From NCBI RefSeq assembly GCF_030409235.1, contig NZ_JAUFPO010000002.1, forward strand, positions 1 through 64,000: DNA of 64,000 bases. Direction: 5' to 3'. Both the position numbers and the translations under genes were made by a program. Origin of the DNA: Halomonas almeriensis. GTDB lineage: Bacteria > Pseudomonadota > Gammaproteobacteria > Pseudomonadales > Halomonadaceae. The notes below the pieces were generated by a model. The model saw only the letters and a program-made list of their open reading frames with translations, was not told the DNA's origin and did not search any database. Positions 37,177-48,053 of this stretch are shown here, one piece after another. The number at the start of each line of letters is the position of its first letter. The stretch's first letter is position 1.

Positions 37177-37319
37177 GGAAACACTGCTTAAATGCCTTCG
37201 CATGCAAATCGCTTCGTTGCGCGGTACGCGAAAGCTCGCCTAACTATTTGTTATGTCTCGCTTCCTGTGTTCCGTGCGCCTTGCGCTTTACTATGCTCGG
37301 CGATTTCTTCAGCGTTTCC
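37177..37319. mobile_element. Candidate MITE (143 bp) with GGAAACRCTG ends
   Basis: Terminal inverted repeats GGAAACACTG (left) and GGAAACGCTG (right, reverse complement) match at nine of ten bases. A 4-bp direct repeat TCAA flanks both sides (37173-37176 and 37320-37323). The block is A/T-richer than its surroundings and contains no gene. Its ends match the element at 24952-25108, so both look like one family. It lies between the M48 and DUF815 genes. Confidence 0.6.
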
Positions 37320-37387
37320 TCAAGGCGAGGGCTGGCTATGGCATTATGCCATTCGACCGCCCTGACGACAGTAAGGAGAGTGCCTCG

Positions 37388-38251
37388 ATGGATGATGAAC
37401 TGGCTCGGCGCCTGCTGGGCGTGCTGGAGCGGGTGGAGCCCTGGCTGCCGCCGGCGCCGGTAAAGGTCGACTGGCAGCAGGATGTGGCGGCGCTGTGGCA
37501 GCGCCATCCACTGGGCGGGCGCCTCACCCCGGTGCCGCCCCGCGACGCGCTGCAACTGGCCGATCTGCTGGGGGTCGAGCGCCAGAAGCAGGCGCTGGTC
37601 GACAATACGCGTGCCTTCCTGCGTGGTTATCCGGCCAATCATGCCCTGCTCTGGGGTGCCCGCGGCGGTGGCAAGTCGTCGCTTGTGCGGGCCCTGCTCA
37701 ATGACCTGGCCGCCGAGGGACTGCGCCTGGTGCAGGTCGATCGTCATGATCTGTCCGCGCTCCCCGTGCTGGTCGAGCAGTTGCGCCACGAGCCCCACCA
37801 CTTCGTGGTGTATTGCGATGACCTGTCCTTCGAGGGCCAGGATGATGCCTACAAGGCCCTCAAGAGCGTGCTGGATGGTGCGCTCACCGGGCCGCCGGCG
37901 AACGTGCTGCTGTATGCCACCTCAAATCGGCGTCATCTGCTGCCGGAATCGATGGCCGACAATCAGGGATCGCACCTGGTCGGACAGGAACTGCATCACG
38001 GTGACGCCGTGGAAGAGAAGATCGCCCTGTCGGATCGCTTCGGTCTGTGGCTGAGCTTTCGCCCCTTCGACCAGGCCACCTACCTGCAAGCCTGTGAGCA
38101 CTGGGTCAACTGGCTGGGGCAAGGCGATGACTGGGACGAGTCGGCACGTCGCGAAGCCATCCGCTACGCCACCCTGCGCGGCGGCCGCAGTGGCCGTGTG
38201 GCCTGGCAGTTTGCCTGTCAGCTGGTGGGTCAGCGCCGCCTGGGGACGTGA
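37388..38251 (+). CDS. DUF815 AAA-type ATPase
   Basis: This 287-residue protein has a Walker A motif GARGGGKSSLVRALL near residue 90 and Walker B-like FVVYCDDLSFEG, matching the DUF815 (COG2607) AAA+ family. Further family text is LKSVLDGALTGPPANVLLYATSNRRHLLPE and DRFGLWLSFRPFDQATYL. The role is unproven. The ATG at 37388 has AAGGAGA upstream; an upstream extension would run into the candidate MITE. It converges on der. Confidence 0.9.
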   Translation: MDDELARRLLGVLERVEPWLPPAPVKVDWQQDVAALWQRHPLGGRLTPVPPRDALQLADLLGVERQKQALVDNTRAFLRGYPANHALLWGARGGGKSSLVRALLNDLAAEGLRLVQVDRHDLSALPVLVEQLRHEPHHFVVYCDDLSFEGQDDAYKALKSVLDGALTGPPANVLLYATSNRRHLLPESMADNQGSHLVGQELHHGDAVEEKIALSDRFGLWLSFRPFDQATYLQACEHWVNWLGQGDDWDESARREAIRYATLRGGRSGRVAWQFACQLVGQRRLGT

Positions 38252-38285
38252 AGCACCACTGGCCGCGGTCGGCAGGCACCGCCGA

Positions 38286-39689
38286 TCAGCGGCGGTTGCG
38301 GCGTGATTCCCTGCTGCGCTCGAGCTCGCGCTTTTTGGCCTTGTCGCGGTCGCTGGCCTCGGCCATGTTGTCGTAGGGATTCTTGCCCGAACGAAACTCG
38401 AAGCGCATGGGCGTGCCACGCACCTTGAGCACCTTGCGGAAGGTGTTGGTCAAGAAGCGCTTGTAGGCCTCGGGCAGCGAGCCGGTCTGGTTGCCGTGGA
38501 CCACGATGATCGGCGGGTTGGTGCCGCCCTGGTGGGCCATGCGGAGCTTGATGCGGCGGCCATGGATCATCGGTGGCTGGTGCTGCTCGACGGCATCGCG
38601 CAGGATGTTGGTCAGGCGGTTGGTCGACCAGCGGCTGTGGGCCGACTGAAAGGCCCGCTCGATGGACGGATAGAGATCGCCGACCGCAGTGCCGTGCAGT
38701 GCCGAGATGAAGTGCAGTTCGGCATAGTCGGCGAAGCCCAGGCGACGCTTGATCTCGGTGCGCATGCGGTCCTTGGCCTCGCTTTCCAGGCCATCCCACT
38801 TGTTGACCGCCAGCACCAGGGCCCGGCCGCTGGTCAGCACATAGTCGAGCAGGTGAAGGTCCTGCTCCACCAGGCCGGTCCGCGCGTCCAGCACCATCAC
38901 GGCGACGTGGCACTCCTTGATCGCTTCGAGGGTCTTGATGATCGAGAACTTCTCGGCGACCTCGGAAACATTCTTGCGACGCCTGACCCCGGCAGTGTCG
39001 ACCAGCACATAGGGCTCGCCGCGACGCTCGAAGGGGATCTCGATAGCATCGCGGGTGGTGCCGGCCTCGTCGAAGACCACCACGCGTTCCTCGCCGAGCA
39101 TGCGATTGACCAGCGTCGACTTACCCACATTGGGGCGGCCGATGACACCGATGCGAATGCCCTTGGTGCTGGTGTCGGCGGGCATGTCCTCGTCGCGCTC
39201 GGGAAAGGGCTCGAGAACCAGATCGATCAGCGCGGTCACATTGCGCCCGTGGGATGCCGCGATCGAGCGCGGCTCACCGATGCCCAGCTGCCAGAAGTCG
39301 GCCATGGCCGAGTGTTCCTCGAGACCGTCGGTCTTGTTGACGACCAGCCAGGTCTTCTTGTGGTTGACGCGTAGGTGGTTGGCGATGGCCTCGTCGGCCA
39401 TGTGCAGCCCGGTGCGTCCATCGACCATGAACAGCACGATGTCGGCTTCGTCGATGGCCTGTAGCGACTGTTCCGCCATGACCGCATCGATGCCATCCTC
39501 GTCGCCGCTGATGCCGCCGGTGTCGATGACCGTATAGGTCTTGCCACCGAGGATGCCGTTTCCGTACTTGCGGTCCCGGGTCAGACCCGGGAAGTCGGCC
39601 ACCAGCGCATCACGCGTACGCGTCAGGCGGTTGAACAGGGTCGACTTGCCCACATTGGGGCGGCCGACCAGAGCGATCACGGGATTCAT
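38286..39689 (-). CDS. der: Ribosome-assembly GTPase Der (EngA)
   Basis: This 467-residue protein has two tandem GTPase domains and a C-terminal KH-like domain. First domain: [19 protein letters not shown] and NKTD. Second: [19 protein letters not shown] and NKWD. It works in late 50S ribosome assembly. The start overlaps the bamB stop by 4 bp (bamB is upstream on the minus strand). The C-terminal tail is Arg/Lys-rich. Confidence 0.98.
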   Translation of the reverse strand: MNPVIALVGRPNVGKSTLFNRLTRTRDALVADFPGLTRDRKYGNGILGGKTYTVIDTGGISGDEDGIDAVMAEQSLQAIDEADIVLFMVDGRTGLHMADEAIANHLRVNHKKTWLVVNKTDGLEEHSAMADFWQLGIGEPRSIAASHGRNVTALIDLVLEPFPERDEDMPADTSTKGIRIGVIGRPNVGKSTLVNRMLGEERVVVFDEAGTTRDAIEIPFERRGEPYVLVDTAGVRRRKNVSEVAEKFSIIKTLEAIKECHVAVMVLDARTGLVEQDLHLLDYVLTSGRALVLAVNKWDGLESEAKDRMRTEIKRRLGFADYAELHFISALHGTAVGDLYPSIERAFQSAHSRWSTNRLTNILRDAVEQHQPPMIHGRRIKLRMAHQGGTNPPIIVVHGNQTGSLPEAYKRFLTNTFRKVLKVRGTPMRFEFRSGKNPYDNMAEASDRDKAKKRELERSRESRRNRR

Positions 39690-40834
39690 GGGTTAAGTTC
39701 CAGAGCCTCCAGGCTTCCGTCGTCGGCCAGAGCGTAGACACGCTTGCCATCGGTGAGCGGGCGCACGCTGATCCCCGAGCCGTCAATCTCCTCGCGGCCC
39801 ACTAGCTTGCCGTCGCGGGCGTCGATGAAGTGCACATAGCCTTCCATGTCACCCACCACCAGTCGGCCGTCGGCGAAGGCCGGCGCGCTCAGTTGACGGT
39901 TCGCCAACTCGGCCATGCGCCACTTTTCACGGCCGTCGGTGGCCGAGAGGGCGACCAGGTGGCTGTCGGCGTCGACCACGTAGAGTGTCTCGCCGACCAA
40001 CACTGGGGTATGGTAGCTGGAGATGTCGCGTGCCCACAGGCCCTGGCCGCTGGTGGCCTGAAGCGCCGCCAGGCGCCCGTTGTAGCTGGTCACGAAGAGA
40101 CGACCATCCGGAGTGAGCACCGGCTGCCCGGCCAGGTCGACCATGCGGTCGATATCGCTGCGTCCCTGCGGTGCGGCGATACGACGCTCCCAGAGGGCCC
40201 GCCCACTGCCGTTGTCCAGGGTCACCAGGCTGCCATTGGCCAGGCCGGCGAAGGTCACGGCATCGATGGTCCGCGGTGTTCCGGTGCTGCGCAACGTAAG
40301 GGCGGGCTGTGACGTGCTGTAGACCCAGCGTTCGGCACCGCTGCGACGATCGAGGGCGGTCACCTTGCCATCGATGGTCTGTACCACCACCAGCCGGTTG
40401 TTTACCTGCGGGGCGGAGAGAACCTCGCTGCTGACCCGCGAGCGCCAGACTTCCTCGCCACTGCCTTGATCCAGGGCGAGGATCTCGCCGTTTCGGGTGC
40501 CCAGGAAGACATGGTCGGCCACCGCGGTCAGGGCGCTTGAGGCGGCGCTGTCGAGCCGGGTTTCCCAGAGCACTTCGCCGTTGTCGGCGTTGATGGCCTT
40601 GATCAGGCCCTGATGATCGGCGGCGAAGAGAGTGTCGCCATCCTGCGCCGGGGCCAGGGAATAGCCGCCGAGCCCTAGGCCGTCGCCGATCTGTTCGTCC
40701 CAGAGGGTGTCGACGGTGGTGCTGTGGGTGATGTCCTGCAGTTCACGCGGCGCATTTTCGGAATCCACCTTGCCTGCGCAGCCTGCCATCAGTCCCAATG
40801 TCACCAGAGCGGCGATCGCCAGTGTCGGTTTCAT
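39686..40834 (-). CDS. bamB: Outer-membrane assembly lipoprotein BamB
   Basis: This 382-residue lipoprotein has the lipobox LMAGC with the lipidated Cys at 19 and an eight-bladed PQQ-type beta-propeller, seen in repeated blades such as [36 protein letters not shown] and [13 protein letters not shown]. BamB is an accessory part of the BAM complex that folds outer-membrane barrels. It overlaps yfgM by 4 bp upstream and der by 4 bp downstream. Confidence 0.96.
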   Translation of the reverse strand: MKPTLAIAALVTLGLMAGCAGKVDSENAPRELQDITHSTTVDTLWDEQIGDGLGLGGYSLAPAQDGDTLFAADHQGLIKAINADNGEVLWETRLDSAASSALTAVADHVFLGTRNGEILALDQGSGEEVWRSRVSSEVLSAPQVNNRLVVVQTIDGKVTALDRRSGAERWVYSTSQPALTLRSTGTPRTIDAVTFAGLANGSLVTLDNGSGRALWERRIAAPQGRSDIDRMVDLAGQPVLTPDGRLFVTSYNGRLAALQATSGQGLWARDISSYHTPVLVGETLYVVDADSHLVALSATDGREKWRMAELANRQLSAPAFADGRLVVGDMEGYVHFIDARDGKLVGREEIDGSGISVRPLTDGKRVYALADDGSLEALELNP

Positions 40835-41490
40835 GACGTGGTCTCCTGAGCGCCCAGGTTGTCGAGTTTGAGTTGCAGGCCGAACAGCGAACGTTCGCCC
40901 TGTTGCGAGCGTTGTAGGGCCTCCCGCCAGGCGTCGCCGGCGCTGTCGGTGTCGCCCAGCACGAAGTGGGCGTCGCCGCGAATTTCCGCGCGCTGTGCCG
41001 AGAGGGTGTCTGGAATCGCCCCGTCCAGGGTCGCCAGGGCGGCCTCGGCGTCATCCCCGGCGATCTGCAGGCGCGCCAGTCGCAGACGGGCCAGGCCGGC
41101 CAGGTAGGCGTGCTCGCTATCGGCGATGAGCCCCTCGAGGGCGTTGCGTGCGCTCCCCAGCTCACCGTCGCCGACGGCCAGGCGGGCGGACAGCAGCTGC
41201 CCCAGGTCGGCGTAGAGGCTGCCGCCATGCTCGTCAACCAGGGTGGTGGCCAGTTCTTCGGCCCTCTCGCGGGCGCCGTCGTCCAGCTGATCCTGACTGG
41301 TCAATTGCAGCAACTGTTGATAACGCTGTGAGGCAGCTTCCGCCTGAGCGGTCTGGTAGTCCTGCCAGCTTTTCCAGGCGAAGACACCGGCGGCGGCAAT
41401 GGCCGCGCCGATCAGCAGCGACACGCCGTTTTCCTTCCACCAGCGCTTGATGGCTTCGAGCTGCTCTTCTTCGGTTCTCATTTCCGCCAC
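40831..41490 (-). CDS. yfgM: YfgM-like inner-membrane TPR protein
   Basis: This 219-residue protein has a short cytosolic start (TEEEQLEAIKRWWKENG), one membrane helix (VSLLIGAAIAAAGVFAWKSW) and a periplasmic TPR-like region (GLARLRLARLQIAGDDAEAALATLD and following). E. coli YfgM assists secreted proteins at SecYEG with PpiD. The position between hisS and bamB is the standard one. The stop overlaps bamB by 4 bp. Confidence 0.93.
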   Translation of the reverse strand: MAEMRTEEEQLEAIKRWWKENGVSLLIGAAIAAAGVFAWKSWQDYQTAQAEAASQRYQQLLQLTSQDQLDDGARERAEELATTLVDEHGGSLYADLGQLLSARLAVGDGELGSARNALEGLIADSEHAYLAGLARLRLARLQIAGDDAEAALATLDGAIPDTLSAQRAEIRGDAHFVLGDTDSAGDAWREALQRSQQGERSLFGLQLKLDNLGAQETTS

Positions 41491-41520
41491 GGGCGGCCTC
41501 CTTGTTGACAGTACGGTCCG

Positions 41521-42807
41521 TCAGGCTTCCGACAACAGCTCGCCCAGCACAGTGGCCAGTTCGCTGTGTTCAATACGGCGTTGTTCGCGATCCTCGCGCA
41601 GGAACTTGAGCGTGGCCGTCTGGCTGGCCAGCTCTTCCTCGCCGAGTAGCAGGGCCAGTCGCGCCCCGCTCTTGTCGGCCTTGCGAATACGGCTCTTGAA
41701 CCCCCCTCCGCCACAGTGCAACTGCAGGCGCAGGCCGGGCATTTCATCGCGCAGGCGCTCAGCCAGGCCAAGGGCGGCGGCTTCGGCGTCACCGCTCATC
41801 GGCAGCAGATAGACGTCCAGGGTATCCAGTGCCGCCTCGGGCACCAGGTCCAGCGTCTCGAGCAGCAGCACTAAGCGTTCTACCCCTAGCGCAAAGCCCA
41901 CGGCGGGAATCGGCTTGCCGCCCAACTGTTCGACGAGGCCATCATAGCGGCCGCCGGCACAGATTGTGCCCTGGCTGCCCAGCGCCTCGGTGGTCCATTC
42001 GAAGACGGTGCGGGAATAGTAATCCAGGCCACGCACCAGGCGGGGATTGATCACGTACTCGATACCGGCGGCGTCGAGGATGGCGGTAAGCCGCTCGAAA
42101 TGCGCCCGTGACTCGGCATCCAGATGATCCATCAGCCGCGGCGCCGCCGCCAGCATGTCCGCCATGGCCGGGTTCTTGGAGTCCAGGATGCGCAGCGGGT
42201 TGGTGGCCAGGCGCCGCCGCGAGTCTTCGTCGAGCACGTCGTGGTGCGCCTCGAAGTAGCTGACCAGGGTGTCACGATAGGCGGCCCGAGCCTCCGGCGA
42301 GCCCAGTGAGTTGAGCTCCAGGGTCACATGCTCGAAGAGACCGAGCTGTTTCCACAGCCGTGCCGAGAGCAGAATCACTTCGGCGTCGATATCCGGGCCC
42401 TCGAGGCCGAAGGTTTCCACGCCGACCTGGTGAAACTGACGATAGCGCCCCTTCTGGGGGCGCTCGTGGCGGAACATGGGCCCCTGGTACCAGAGACGCT
42501 GGGTCTGGTTGTGCAGCAGGCCATTCTCCATGGCGGCCCGGACGCAGCTGGCCGTTCCCTCGGGGCGCAGGGTCAGACTATCGCCGTTGCGATCCTCGAA
42601 GGTATACATCTCCTTCTCGACGATGTCGGTGACCTCGCCGATGGAGCGCTTGAACAGCGCCGTCTGCTCAAGAATGGGCGTACGGATCTCGTCATAGCCG
42701 TAGCGTCCCATCAGGTTGCGCACCTGCGTCTCGAAGTACTGCCACAGCGGGGCCTGGGTCGGCAGCAGGTCGTTCATGCCCCGAATGGCCTGGATCTTCT
42801 TGCTCAA
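41521..42807 (-). CDS. hisS: Histidyl-tRNA synthetase
   Basis: This class II synthetase is 428 residues long. [22 protein letters not shown] starts it. Motif 2 region [14 protein letters not shown], the His loop [24 protein letters not shown] and a C-terminal anticodon-binding domain are clear. The start is taken as TTG at 42807, because AAGGAG lies seven bases upstream and the reading then begins SKKIQAIRG like homologues; an upstream GTG would put the ribosome site inside the gene. Confidence 0.97.
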   Translation of the reverse strand: MSKKIQAIRGMNDLLPTQAPLWQYFETQVRNLMGRYGYDEIRTPILEQTALFKRSIGEVTDIVEKEMYTFEDRNGDSLTLRPEGTASCVRAAMENGLLHNQTQRLWYQGPMFRHERPQKGRYRQFHQVGVETFGLEGPDIDAEVILLSARLWKQLGLFEHVTLELNSLGSPEARAAYRDTLVSYFEAHHDVLDEDSRRRLATNPLRILDSKNPAMADMLAAAPRLMDHLDAESRAHFERLTAILDAAGIEYVINPRLVRGLDYYSRTVFEWTTEALGSQGTICAGGRYDGLVEQLGGKPIPAVGFALGVERLVLLLETLDLVPEAALDTLDVYLLPMSGDAEAAALGLAERLRDEMPGLRLQLHCGGGGFKSRIRKADKSGARLALLLGEEELASQTATLKFLREDREQRRIEHSELATVLGELLSEA

Positions 42808-42831
42808 TGCTGACTCCTTCACGTGCCGGGA

Positions 42832-43956
42832 TCAGGCGTCCCGGGCAATCACGTCCTGTTCTGCCTGTTCCTTTTCGCGGACCTTGTCACGAATCAGTCG
42901 TTCGAGGTCGTCGACCAGATGGTCGTTGCGCAGTTTGCTTGACGGCTTGCCGTCGATATAGACGAGGTTGGCCGGGCTGCCGCCTGTCAGGCCGATGTCG
43001 CTTTCCTTGGCCTCGCCGGGGCCATTGACCACACAGCCGATGACCGAGACATCGAGCGGCGTCATGACATCCTCGAGACGCTCCTCGAGCTGGTTCATGG
43101 TGCCGATGACGTCGAAGTTCTGGCGCGAGCAGCTGGGGCAGGCAACGAAGTTGATGCCCTTGGAACGCAGGCTCAGGCTCTTGAGCATGTCGAAGCCGAC
43201 CTTGATTTCCTCAACCGGATCGGCGGCCAGGGACACGCGGATGGTGTCGCCGATGCCGTCCATCAGCAGCATGCCAAGGCCGATGGAGGACTTGACGGTG
43301 CCCGAGCGCAGGCCACCGGCCTCGGTGATGCCGAGGTGCAGCGGCTGCTCGATGCGTGAGGCCAGCTCGCGGTAGGCGGCCACCGCCATGAACACATCCG
43401 AGGCCTTGACGCTGACCTTGAAGCCCGGGAAGTCGAGGCGGTCCAGATGGTCGATGTGGCGCATCGCGGATTCGACCAGGGCAGCCGGAGTCGGTTCGCC
43501 GTATTTCTTCTGCAGGTCTTTCTCCAGCGAGCCGGCATTGACGCCGATGCGAATCGGAATGCCGTTGTCGCGGGCGGCACCGACCACGGCGGCGACCCGG
43601 TCTTCACGACCGATGTTACCAGGGTTGATGCGCAGACAGTCGACGCCGAGCTCGGCCACGCGCAGGGCGATGCGGTAATCGAAATGGATATCCGCCACCA
43701 GCGGGACCTTCACCGCCTGCTTAATGCGCCCGAAGGCTTCTGCGGCGTCCATGCTGGGGACCGAGACGCGCACGATGTCGGCCCCGGCATTCTCGAGTTG
43801 CTGTATCTGCGCCACGGTGGCATCCACATCGAGCGTGTCGGTGTTGGTCATGCTCTGCACAGAGATTGGGGCTCCGCCACCGACCGGCACGTCACCGACG
43901 TGGATGCGGCGGGATTGGCGGCGTTGGATGGGCGATGGTGCGTGCATGTGACTCAC
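42832..43956 (-). CDS. ispG: 4-hydroxy-3-methylbut-2-enyl diphosphate synthase IspG
   Basis: This 374-residue [4Fe-4S] enzyme makes HMBPP in the MEP isoprenoid pathway. It shows [29 protein letters not shown] and the cluster ligands in [13 protein letters not shown] and [13 protein letters not shown]. Its cluster must be supplied by the cell's Fe-S system, of interest given the reduced isc operon nearby. The start overlaps the rodZ stop by 4 bp. Confidence 0.98.
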   Translation of the reverse strand: MSHMHAPSPIQRRQSRRIHVGDVPVGGGAPISVQSMTNTDTLDVDATVAQIQQLENAGADIVRVSVPSMDAAEAFGRIKQAVKVPLVADIHFDYRIALRVAELGVDCLRINPGNIGREDRVAAVVGAARDNGIPIRIGVNAGSLEKDLQKKYGEPTPAALVESAMRHIDHLDRLDFPGFKVSVKASDVFMAVAAYRELASRIEQPLHLGITEAGGLRSGTVKSSIGLGMLLMDGIGDTIRVSLAADPVEEIKVGFDMLKSLSLRSKGINFVACPSCSRQNFDVIGTMNQLEERLEDVMTPLDVSVIGCVVNGPGEAKESDIGLTGGSPANLVYIDGKPSSKLRNDHLVDDLERLIRDKVREKEQAEQDVIARDA

Positions 43957-45035
43957 TCTCCCAGGGTGAAGCGAGCAACGTTGTTGGTACCGGCGCGCTC
44001 GCTCAGGTCGATGACTTCGCCATCCCAGCTCAGTTCGACGCCGGTGGCATTGCCCACGGTCAGGCGAAAGGGCGGTGTACCCTCGACGCTGGCCGTGGTG
44101 CCGGGCTCCTGCAAGCCGACGAAGACGCGCTGGTTGCTGGCATCGAAGATTTCGGTCCAGGACTGCTCGTTGAAGCTCAGCTCGAGCAGGCTGGTGGAGG
44201 TCTCGGTGGTGGCCGTGTCGCTTCTGGCCGGTGTGTCGCCGTCGGCCGGGGCATCGGCCGAGGCTTGCTGGTGATCGGCGTTGGTGCTGGCGCCTTCAAC
44301 GCCAGCAGCGGAGGTGTCCGGGGCAGTATCCGTCGAGGCGCTGTCCGAGGCCGTAGCCGAGCCCTCGTTGTCAGCCTCGCCTGTCGCGTCGGTCGCAGCG
44401 TTCTGGGTGTTGTCCGACGCAGCTTCCTCGGGCGCTTCCAGCAGGCTGGTCGTGTCGCCCGAAGGGGGTGTGTCGGCCGAGGTGGTCGAGTTGGCGTCAC
44501 TCTCGCCGGTGTCGGTGCCCCCTTCGCTGCCTGCTTCCTCGACCAGGGAGGCATTGCCATCCATGTCATCCACGGTCACCGCTGCTGTGTCACCCGGCGC
44601 GGGCGGTTCGCTGCCGCCGCGGCTCTGCCACCACATCAGGGTCAGACCGATCAGGCCGGCGATCACGATCAGGGTGACCAGACGAAACAGCCAGGTGCCG
44701 ATTCGCGAGGGAGGCCGGCTGACCACGTGCACGGGCGTAACCCGATGCTCGAGGTCCTCCTTGCCAAAGTGCGCATGGTAGGCCGACAGCACTGCATCTT
44801 CGTCGAGGCCGAGCAGGCTCGCATAGCTGCGCAGATACCCGCGTCGATAGGTGGCGATGGGGACTTCCTCGTAGCTGTCCCTCTCCAGGCCATCAATGAC
44901 GGCCGGGCGCAGGTTGAGCGCCGCGGCGACTTCCTCGCGCGTTAGTCCCAGGTTTTCCCGTTCGCGTTGCAGCAACTCGCCAGGAGAAGCCTGGGCGGCT
45001 GTTGCATCGGGTTCCTGGAAAGGTGTGTCGCTCAT
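43953..45035 (-). CDS. rodZ: Cytoskeletal protein RodZ
   Basis: This protein has 360 residues. An N-terminal HTH domain (about 17-85: [30 protein letters not shown]...) is followed by one membrane helix ([20 protein letters not shown]) and a long acidic Ser/Thr/Asp/Ala linker, typical of halophile surface segments. A DUF4115 beta domain ends the protein. RodZ links MreB to the elongation machinery. It is translated with ispG (4-bp overlap). Confidence 0.95.
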   Translation of the reverse strand: MSDTPFQEPDATAAQASPGELLQRERENLGLTREEVAAALNLRPAVIDGLERDSYEEVPIATYRRGYLRSYASLLGLDEDAVLSAYHAHFGKEDLEHRVTPVHVVSRPPSRIGTWLFRLVTLIVIAGLIGLTLMWWQSRGGSEPPAPGDTAAVTVDDMDGNASLVEEAGSEGGTDTGESDANSTTSADTPPSGDTTSLLEAPEEAASDNTQNAATDATGEADNEGSATASDSASTDTAPDTSAAGVEGASTNADHQQASADAPADGDTPARSDTATTETSTSLLELSFNEQSWTEIFDASNQRVFVGLQEPGTTASVEGTPPFRLTVGNATGVELSWDGEVIDLSERAGTNNVARFTLGE

Positions 45036-45064
45036 GGCGTGAATCCTTGATTGGCAAACAGGGC

Positions 45065-45784
45065 TCAGGGCCTGGCTGACGAGGCATGGGTCGACCGCTG
45101 GTCGTGGCGGGCATGACGAATCTCGTCGGCCAGGCGAGCCGCCTGACGATCCGGGCCGGCCAGGCGGCGATATTCATTCAGGTGTCGCTCGGCGCTGTCG
45201 AGCCGGCCCAGTCGAATGTCGAGTTCGGCCAGTTGTCGATGGGCCGCAGCATGCTCGGCATCGACGCTCATCGCCTGCTCAAAGCGGTCGCGAGCGGCGC
45301 GATCATCCCCGAGTGCCTGTCGACAGCGGCCCAGGTTGGTCAGCAAGCGGGCGCGCCTGGGGTAGTGCGCGTCCGAGCTGGCGCGCTGCAGCTGTCGACA
45401 GGCGGCCTCGAGTTGCCCCTGATCATACAGGAAGGCGGCGTAATTGTTGCGTGCTCGGGTGAAATCCGGGGCTGTCTCCAGGGCCTTGCGATAGGCCGTC
45501 GCTGCCAGTTGTTCATCGCCCCGGCGTTGGTGCACGAGGGCCATGGCCTGGCGTGCTTCGGCGTTATCCGGGGCCAGCTCCAGCGCTTGGCGCAGCGCCC
45601 GGCTCGCGCGCGGCAGGTTGCCCTGAGAGAGATAGGCTTCACCCAGGCGCGTATAGGCCGCCGACGGCGACTCGTCCGGCGCCACCGGCTCAGCTTGTGT
45701 AGCGCATCCACTCAGCCACAGCATGCCGATCAGCACCAGCATGATGAGCGGCCGACGGTAGCCATCGAGACTCGGGCGATCCAT
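45065..45784 (-). CDS. pilW: Type IV pilus biogenesis lipoprotein PilW/PilF (TPR)
   Basis: The protein has 239 residues, with a lipobox LWLSGCATQ. Several TPR motifs follow: AYTRLGEAYLSQGNLPRASRALRQALELAPDNAEARQAMALVHQRRGDEQLAATAYRKALETAPDF and beyond. PilF/PilW is the pilotin for the PilQ secretin. Start: GAGGAGG precedes two consecutive ATGs; the second (45784) has better spacing. It sits between rlmN and rodZ as in Pseudomonas. Confidence 0.9.
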   Translation of the reverse strand: MDRPSLDGYRRPLIMLVLIGMLWLSGCATQAEPVAPDESPSAAYTRLGEAYLSQGNLPRASRALRQALELAPDNAEARQAMALVHQRRGDEQLAATAYRKALETAPDFTRARNNYAAFLYDQGQLEAACRQLQRASSDAHYPRRARLLTNLGRCRQALGDDRAARDRFEQAMSVDAEHAAAHRQLAELDIRLGRLDSAERHLNEYRRLAGPDRQAARLADEIRHARHDQRSTHASSARP

Positions 45785-45898
45785 CATGGCCTCCTCGCAG
45801 AGGTGATGTGCGCCGGGCCAGCACAGGCCACGGCCCCTGATGAAAAAAGCTCGCCCATCAAAGCGTCGTGCCCGGTGGAAGTCAAGCCAGCCCACGGC

Positions 45899-47026
45899 TC
45901 AATCCGCGTCGATCTGAATCGACTGTATGTAGCGCTCGTGGCGGCGGGTTCGGTCCTTCACGCGGCCGACCAGTTGGCCGCAGGCGGCGTCGATGTCGTC
46001 ACCTCGCGTGGAGCGAATGGTCGCATTGAGATTGAGGTCGTACAGCCACTGCTGGAAACGCTTGACCTGGTTGCGCGAGGGCGTCTCGTAACCTGAGTGC
46101 GGAAAGGGGTTGAAGGGGATCAGGTTGATCTTGCTGGGCAGCTCCTTCAGCAGCTCGGCGAGTTGCTGGGCATGCTCCTGCTGATCATTGACGTCCTTCA
46201 TCATGGTGTACTCGATGGTCACCACGCGCGCATCGTCGCACTTGGCCAGGTAGCGCTGGCAGGCATCCAGCAGGGTGCGAATGTTGTACTTGCGGTTGAG
46301 CGGCACCAGCTCGCTGCGCAGCTCGTCGTTGGCGGCGTGCAGCGAGATGGCCAGACTCACGTCGAGCTCGTCGCCCAGCTTGTCCAGCATGGGGACCACG
46401 CCGGAGGTGGAAAGCGTGACACGGCGCTTCGAGAGGCTATAGGCATTGTCGTCGAGCATCAGCTTCATGGCCGGCACGACGTTGTCATAGTTCATCAGCG
46501 GCTCGCCCATGCCCATCATCACCACATTGGTGACGGGGCGATTGGCGGTGTCATGGCGGGGGCCGAAGCTGTTGCTGGCCACCCACACCTGGCCGATCAC
46601 TTCGGCCGCTGTGAGGTTGCGCTGAAAGCCCTGCTTGCCGGTGGAGCAGAAACTGCAGTCCAGCGAGCAGCCGACCTGGGACGAGACGCACAGGGTACGA
46701 CGCTTGCCGTTCTCGGCGGGGATCAGCACGGTTTCGACATAGCTGCCATCCTCGACTTCGAGAACCCACTTGCGGGTCCCGTCATTGGAGGAGCCTTCGT
46801 AGACCACGCTGGGGCCGCGAATTTCGGCGACCTCCGAGAGGCGGGCGCGCAGGGCTTTTGACAGGTTGGTCATGGATTCGAAATTGTCGCAGCCTTCCTG
46901 GTGAATCCATTTCATCACCTGGGCGGCACGGAATTTCTTCTCGCCGATGGAAAGGAAGAAGGCTTCCATTTCCTCGCGCGTCATGCCCAGCAAGTTGAGG
47001 CGTTGGGAAGCAGTGGTGGCAGTCAT
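45899..47026 (-). CDS. rlmN: Dual-specificity RNA m2A methyltransferase RlmN
   Basis: At 375 residues this radical SAM enzyme methylates A2503 of 23S rRNA and A37 of some tRNAs. The radical-SAM triad is in [31 protein letters not shown] and [12 protein letters not shown] (methylated Cys) are present, as is another Cys in the N-terminal part of the fold used in methyl transfer. Start ATG at 47026 gives [21 protein letters not shown]. Confidence 0.97.
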   Translation of the reverse strand: MTATTASQRLNLLGMTREEMEAFFLSIGEKKFRAAQVMKWIHQEGCDNFESMTNLSKALRARLSEVAEIRGPSVVYEGSSNDGTRKWVLEVEDGSYVETVLIPAENGKRRTLCVSSQVGCSLDCSFCSTGKQGFQRNLTAAEVIGQVWVASNSFGPRHDTANRPVTNVVMMGMGEPLMNYDNVVPAMKLMLDDNAYSLSKRRVTLSTSGVVPMLDKLGDELDVSLAISLHAANDELRSELVPLNRKYNIRTLLDACQRYLAKCDDARVVTIEYTMMKDVNDQQEHAQQLAELLKELPSKINLIPFNPFPHSGYETPSRNQVKRFQQWLYDLNLNATIRSTRGDDIDAACGQLVGRVKDRTRRHERYIQSIQIDAD

Positions 47027-47047
47027 GATAGTCAGCGGTCGGTCGGG

Positions 47048-47069
47048 GCGGGGGTGTTGCCACCCCCGC
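47048..47069. terminator. Strong hairpin between ndk and rlmN
   Basis: A perfect 9-bp G/C-rich stem GCGGGGGTG/CACCCCCGC closes a four-base loop. There is no T-tract, so it is not a classical terminator. It may attenuate or stabilise the ndk-rlmN transcript. Confidence 0.45.
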
Positions 47070-47081
47070 TGGACGGGGCGA

Positions 47082-47510
47082 TCAGCCGCGCGGGCAGATC
47101 TCGTCGTCGCTAAAGAAGTAGGCGATTTCACGCGCCGCGGATTCCGGCGAATCGGAGCCATGCACGGCGTTGGCGTCAATCGACTGGGCGTAATCGGCAC
47201 GGATGGTGCCGGCTTCGGCTTCCTTGGGGTTGGTGGCGCCCATCAGGTCGCGGTTGGCGGCGATGGCATTGTTGCCCTCCAGCACCTGCACAATGACCGG
47301 ACCGGAGGTCATGAAGCCCACCAGGTCGGCAAAGAACGGACGTTCCTTGTGCTCGGCATAGAAGCCTTCTGCCTTTTCCTGGGAAAGGTGCAGCATCTTG
47401 GCGGCGACGATCTGCAGGCCGGCATGTTCGAAACGGCTCTCGATCTCGCCGATGACGTTCTTGGCCACGGCGTCGGGCTTGATGATGGACAGGGTGCGTT
47501 CTGTAGCCAT
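47082..47510 (-). CDS. ndk: Nucleoside diphosphate kinase
   Basis: This 142-residue enzyme transfers gamma-phosphate between nucleoside di- and triphosphates through a phospho-His. The start [23 protein letters not shown], the catalytic His in [20 protein letters not shown] and the Arg/Thr loops are canonical. The promoter may be TATACT on the minus strand in the 195-bp gap to iscA. In Pseudomonas ndk follows iscX; here it follows iscA. Confidence 0.98.
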   Translation of the reverse strand: MATERTLSIIKPDAVAKNVIGEIESRFEHAGLQIVAAKMLHLSQEKAEGFYAEHKERPFFADLVGFMTSGPVIVQVLEGNNAIAANRDLMGATNPKEAEAGTIRADYAQSIDANAVHGSDSPESAAREIAYFFSDDEICPRG

Positions 47511-47704
47511 GGGGCGTGCTCTCCAGAGTAGCGGATAATGAAAGCCTCACGCCGCCTCGAGAGTCTCGGCGCGGCGCGGGGCTGATGGTTGATGCGGTTC
47601 GACCGGTGGGGTCGAGTGGGCGCAGAGTATACCGCCCCTGGGCGCTGATGAACAATTCGCGCGCCGCCCGGATCGCCACGCCATGGCCGGTGGTGGCATG
47701 CCGC

Positions 47705-48031
47705 TCACACGCTGAAGCTCTCGCCGCAGCCGCACTCGTCCTTGACGTTGGGGTTGTTGAAGCGGAAGAAGCGGTTGAGTCCTTCCGAGACATAGTCGAC
47801 CTCGCTGCCGTCGAGCACTTCCAGGGCGTCCGGGGCGACAAACACCTTGACGCCATGTTCCTCGAAGGCCACGTCGTCGTTGGCGGCCTCGTCGGCGATG
47901 TCGAGCACATAGCTGTAGCCCGAGCAGCCGCTGGGCTTGATGGTGACGCGCAGGCCCAGGCCATGACCGCGTTCGTCGAGAACACGGTTGATCTGCTCGG
48001 CAGCGGCGGTGGTGATGGATAGGTTCGCCAT
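47705..48031 (-). CDS. iscA: Iron-sulfur cluster assembly protein IscA
   Basis: This 108-residue A-type carrier holds Fe or [4Fe-4S]/[2Fe-2S] clusters. The three conserved Cys are in KPSGCSGYSYVLDIAD (first) and DECGCGESFSV (last two). The overall sequence matches IscA rather than ErpA. It lies 22 bp after iscS, where iscU normally stands. The 195-bp gap to ndk holds no hscB, hscA, fdx or iscX. Confidence 0.95.
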   Translation of the reverse strand: MANLSITTAAAEQINRVLDERGHGLGLRVTIKPSGCSGYSYVLDIADEAANDDVAFEEHGVKVFVAPDALEVLDGSEVDYVSEGLNRFFRFNNPNVKDECGCGESFSV

Positions 48032-48053
48032 GATGGCCTCCTGCTCGATAGGT

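Noticed and set aside
38277..38295. Hairpin ACCGCCG/CGGCGGT at the der stop as a terminator
   Set aside because: It has a 7-bp stem but no T-tract and overlaps the end of der, so terminator function is not supported.
42808..42822. GTG start of hisS five codons upstream
   Set aside because: The AAGGAG ribosome site would then be inside the coding sequence; the TTG at 42807 fits homologues better.
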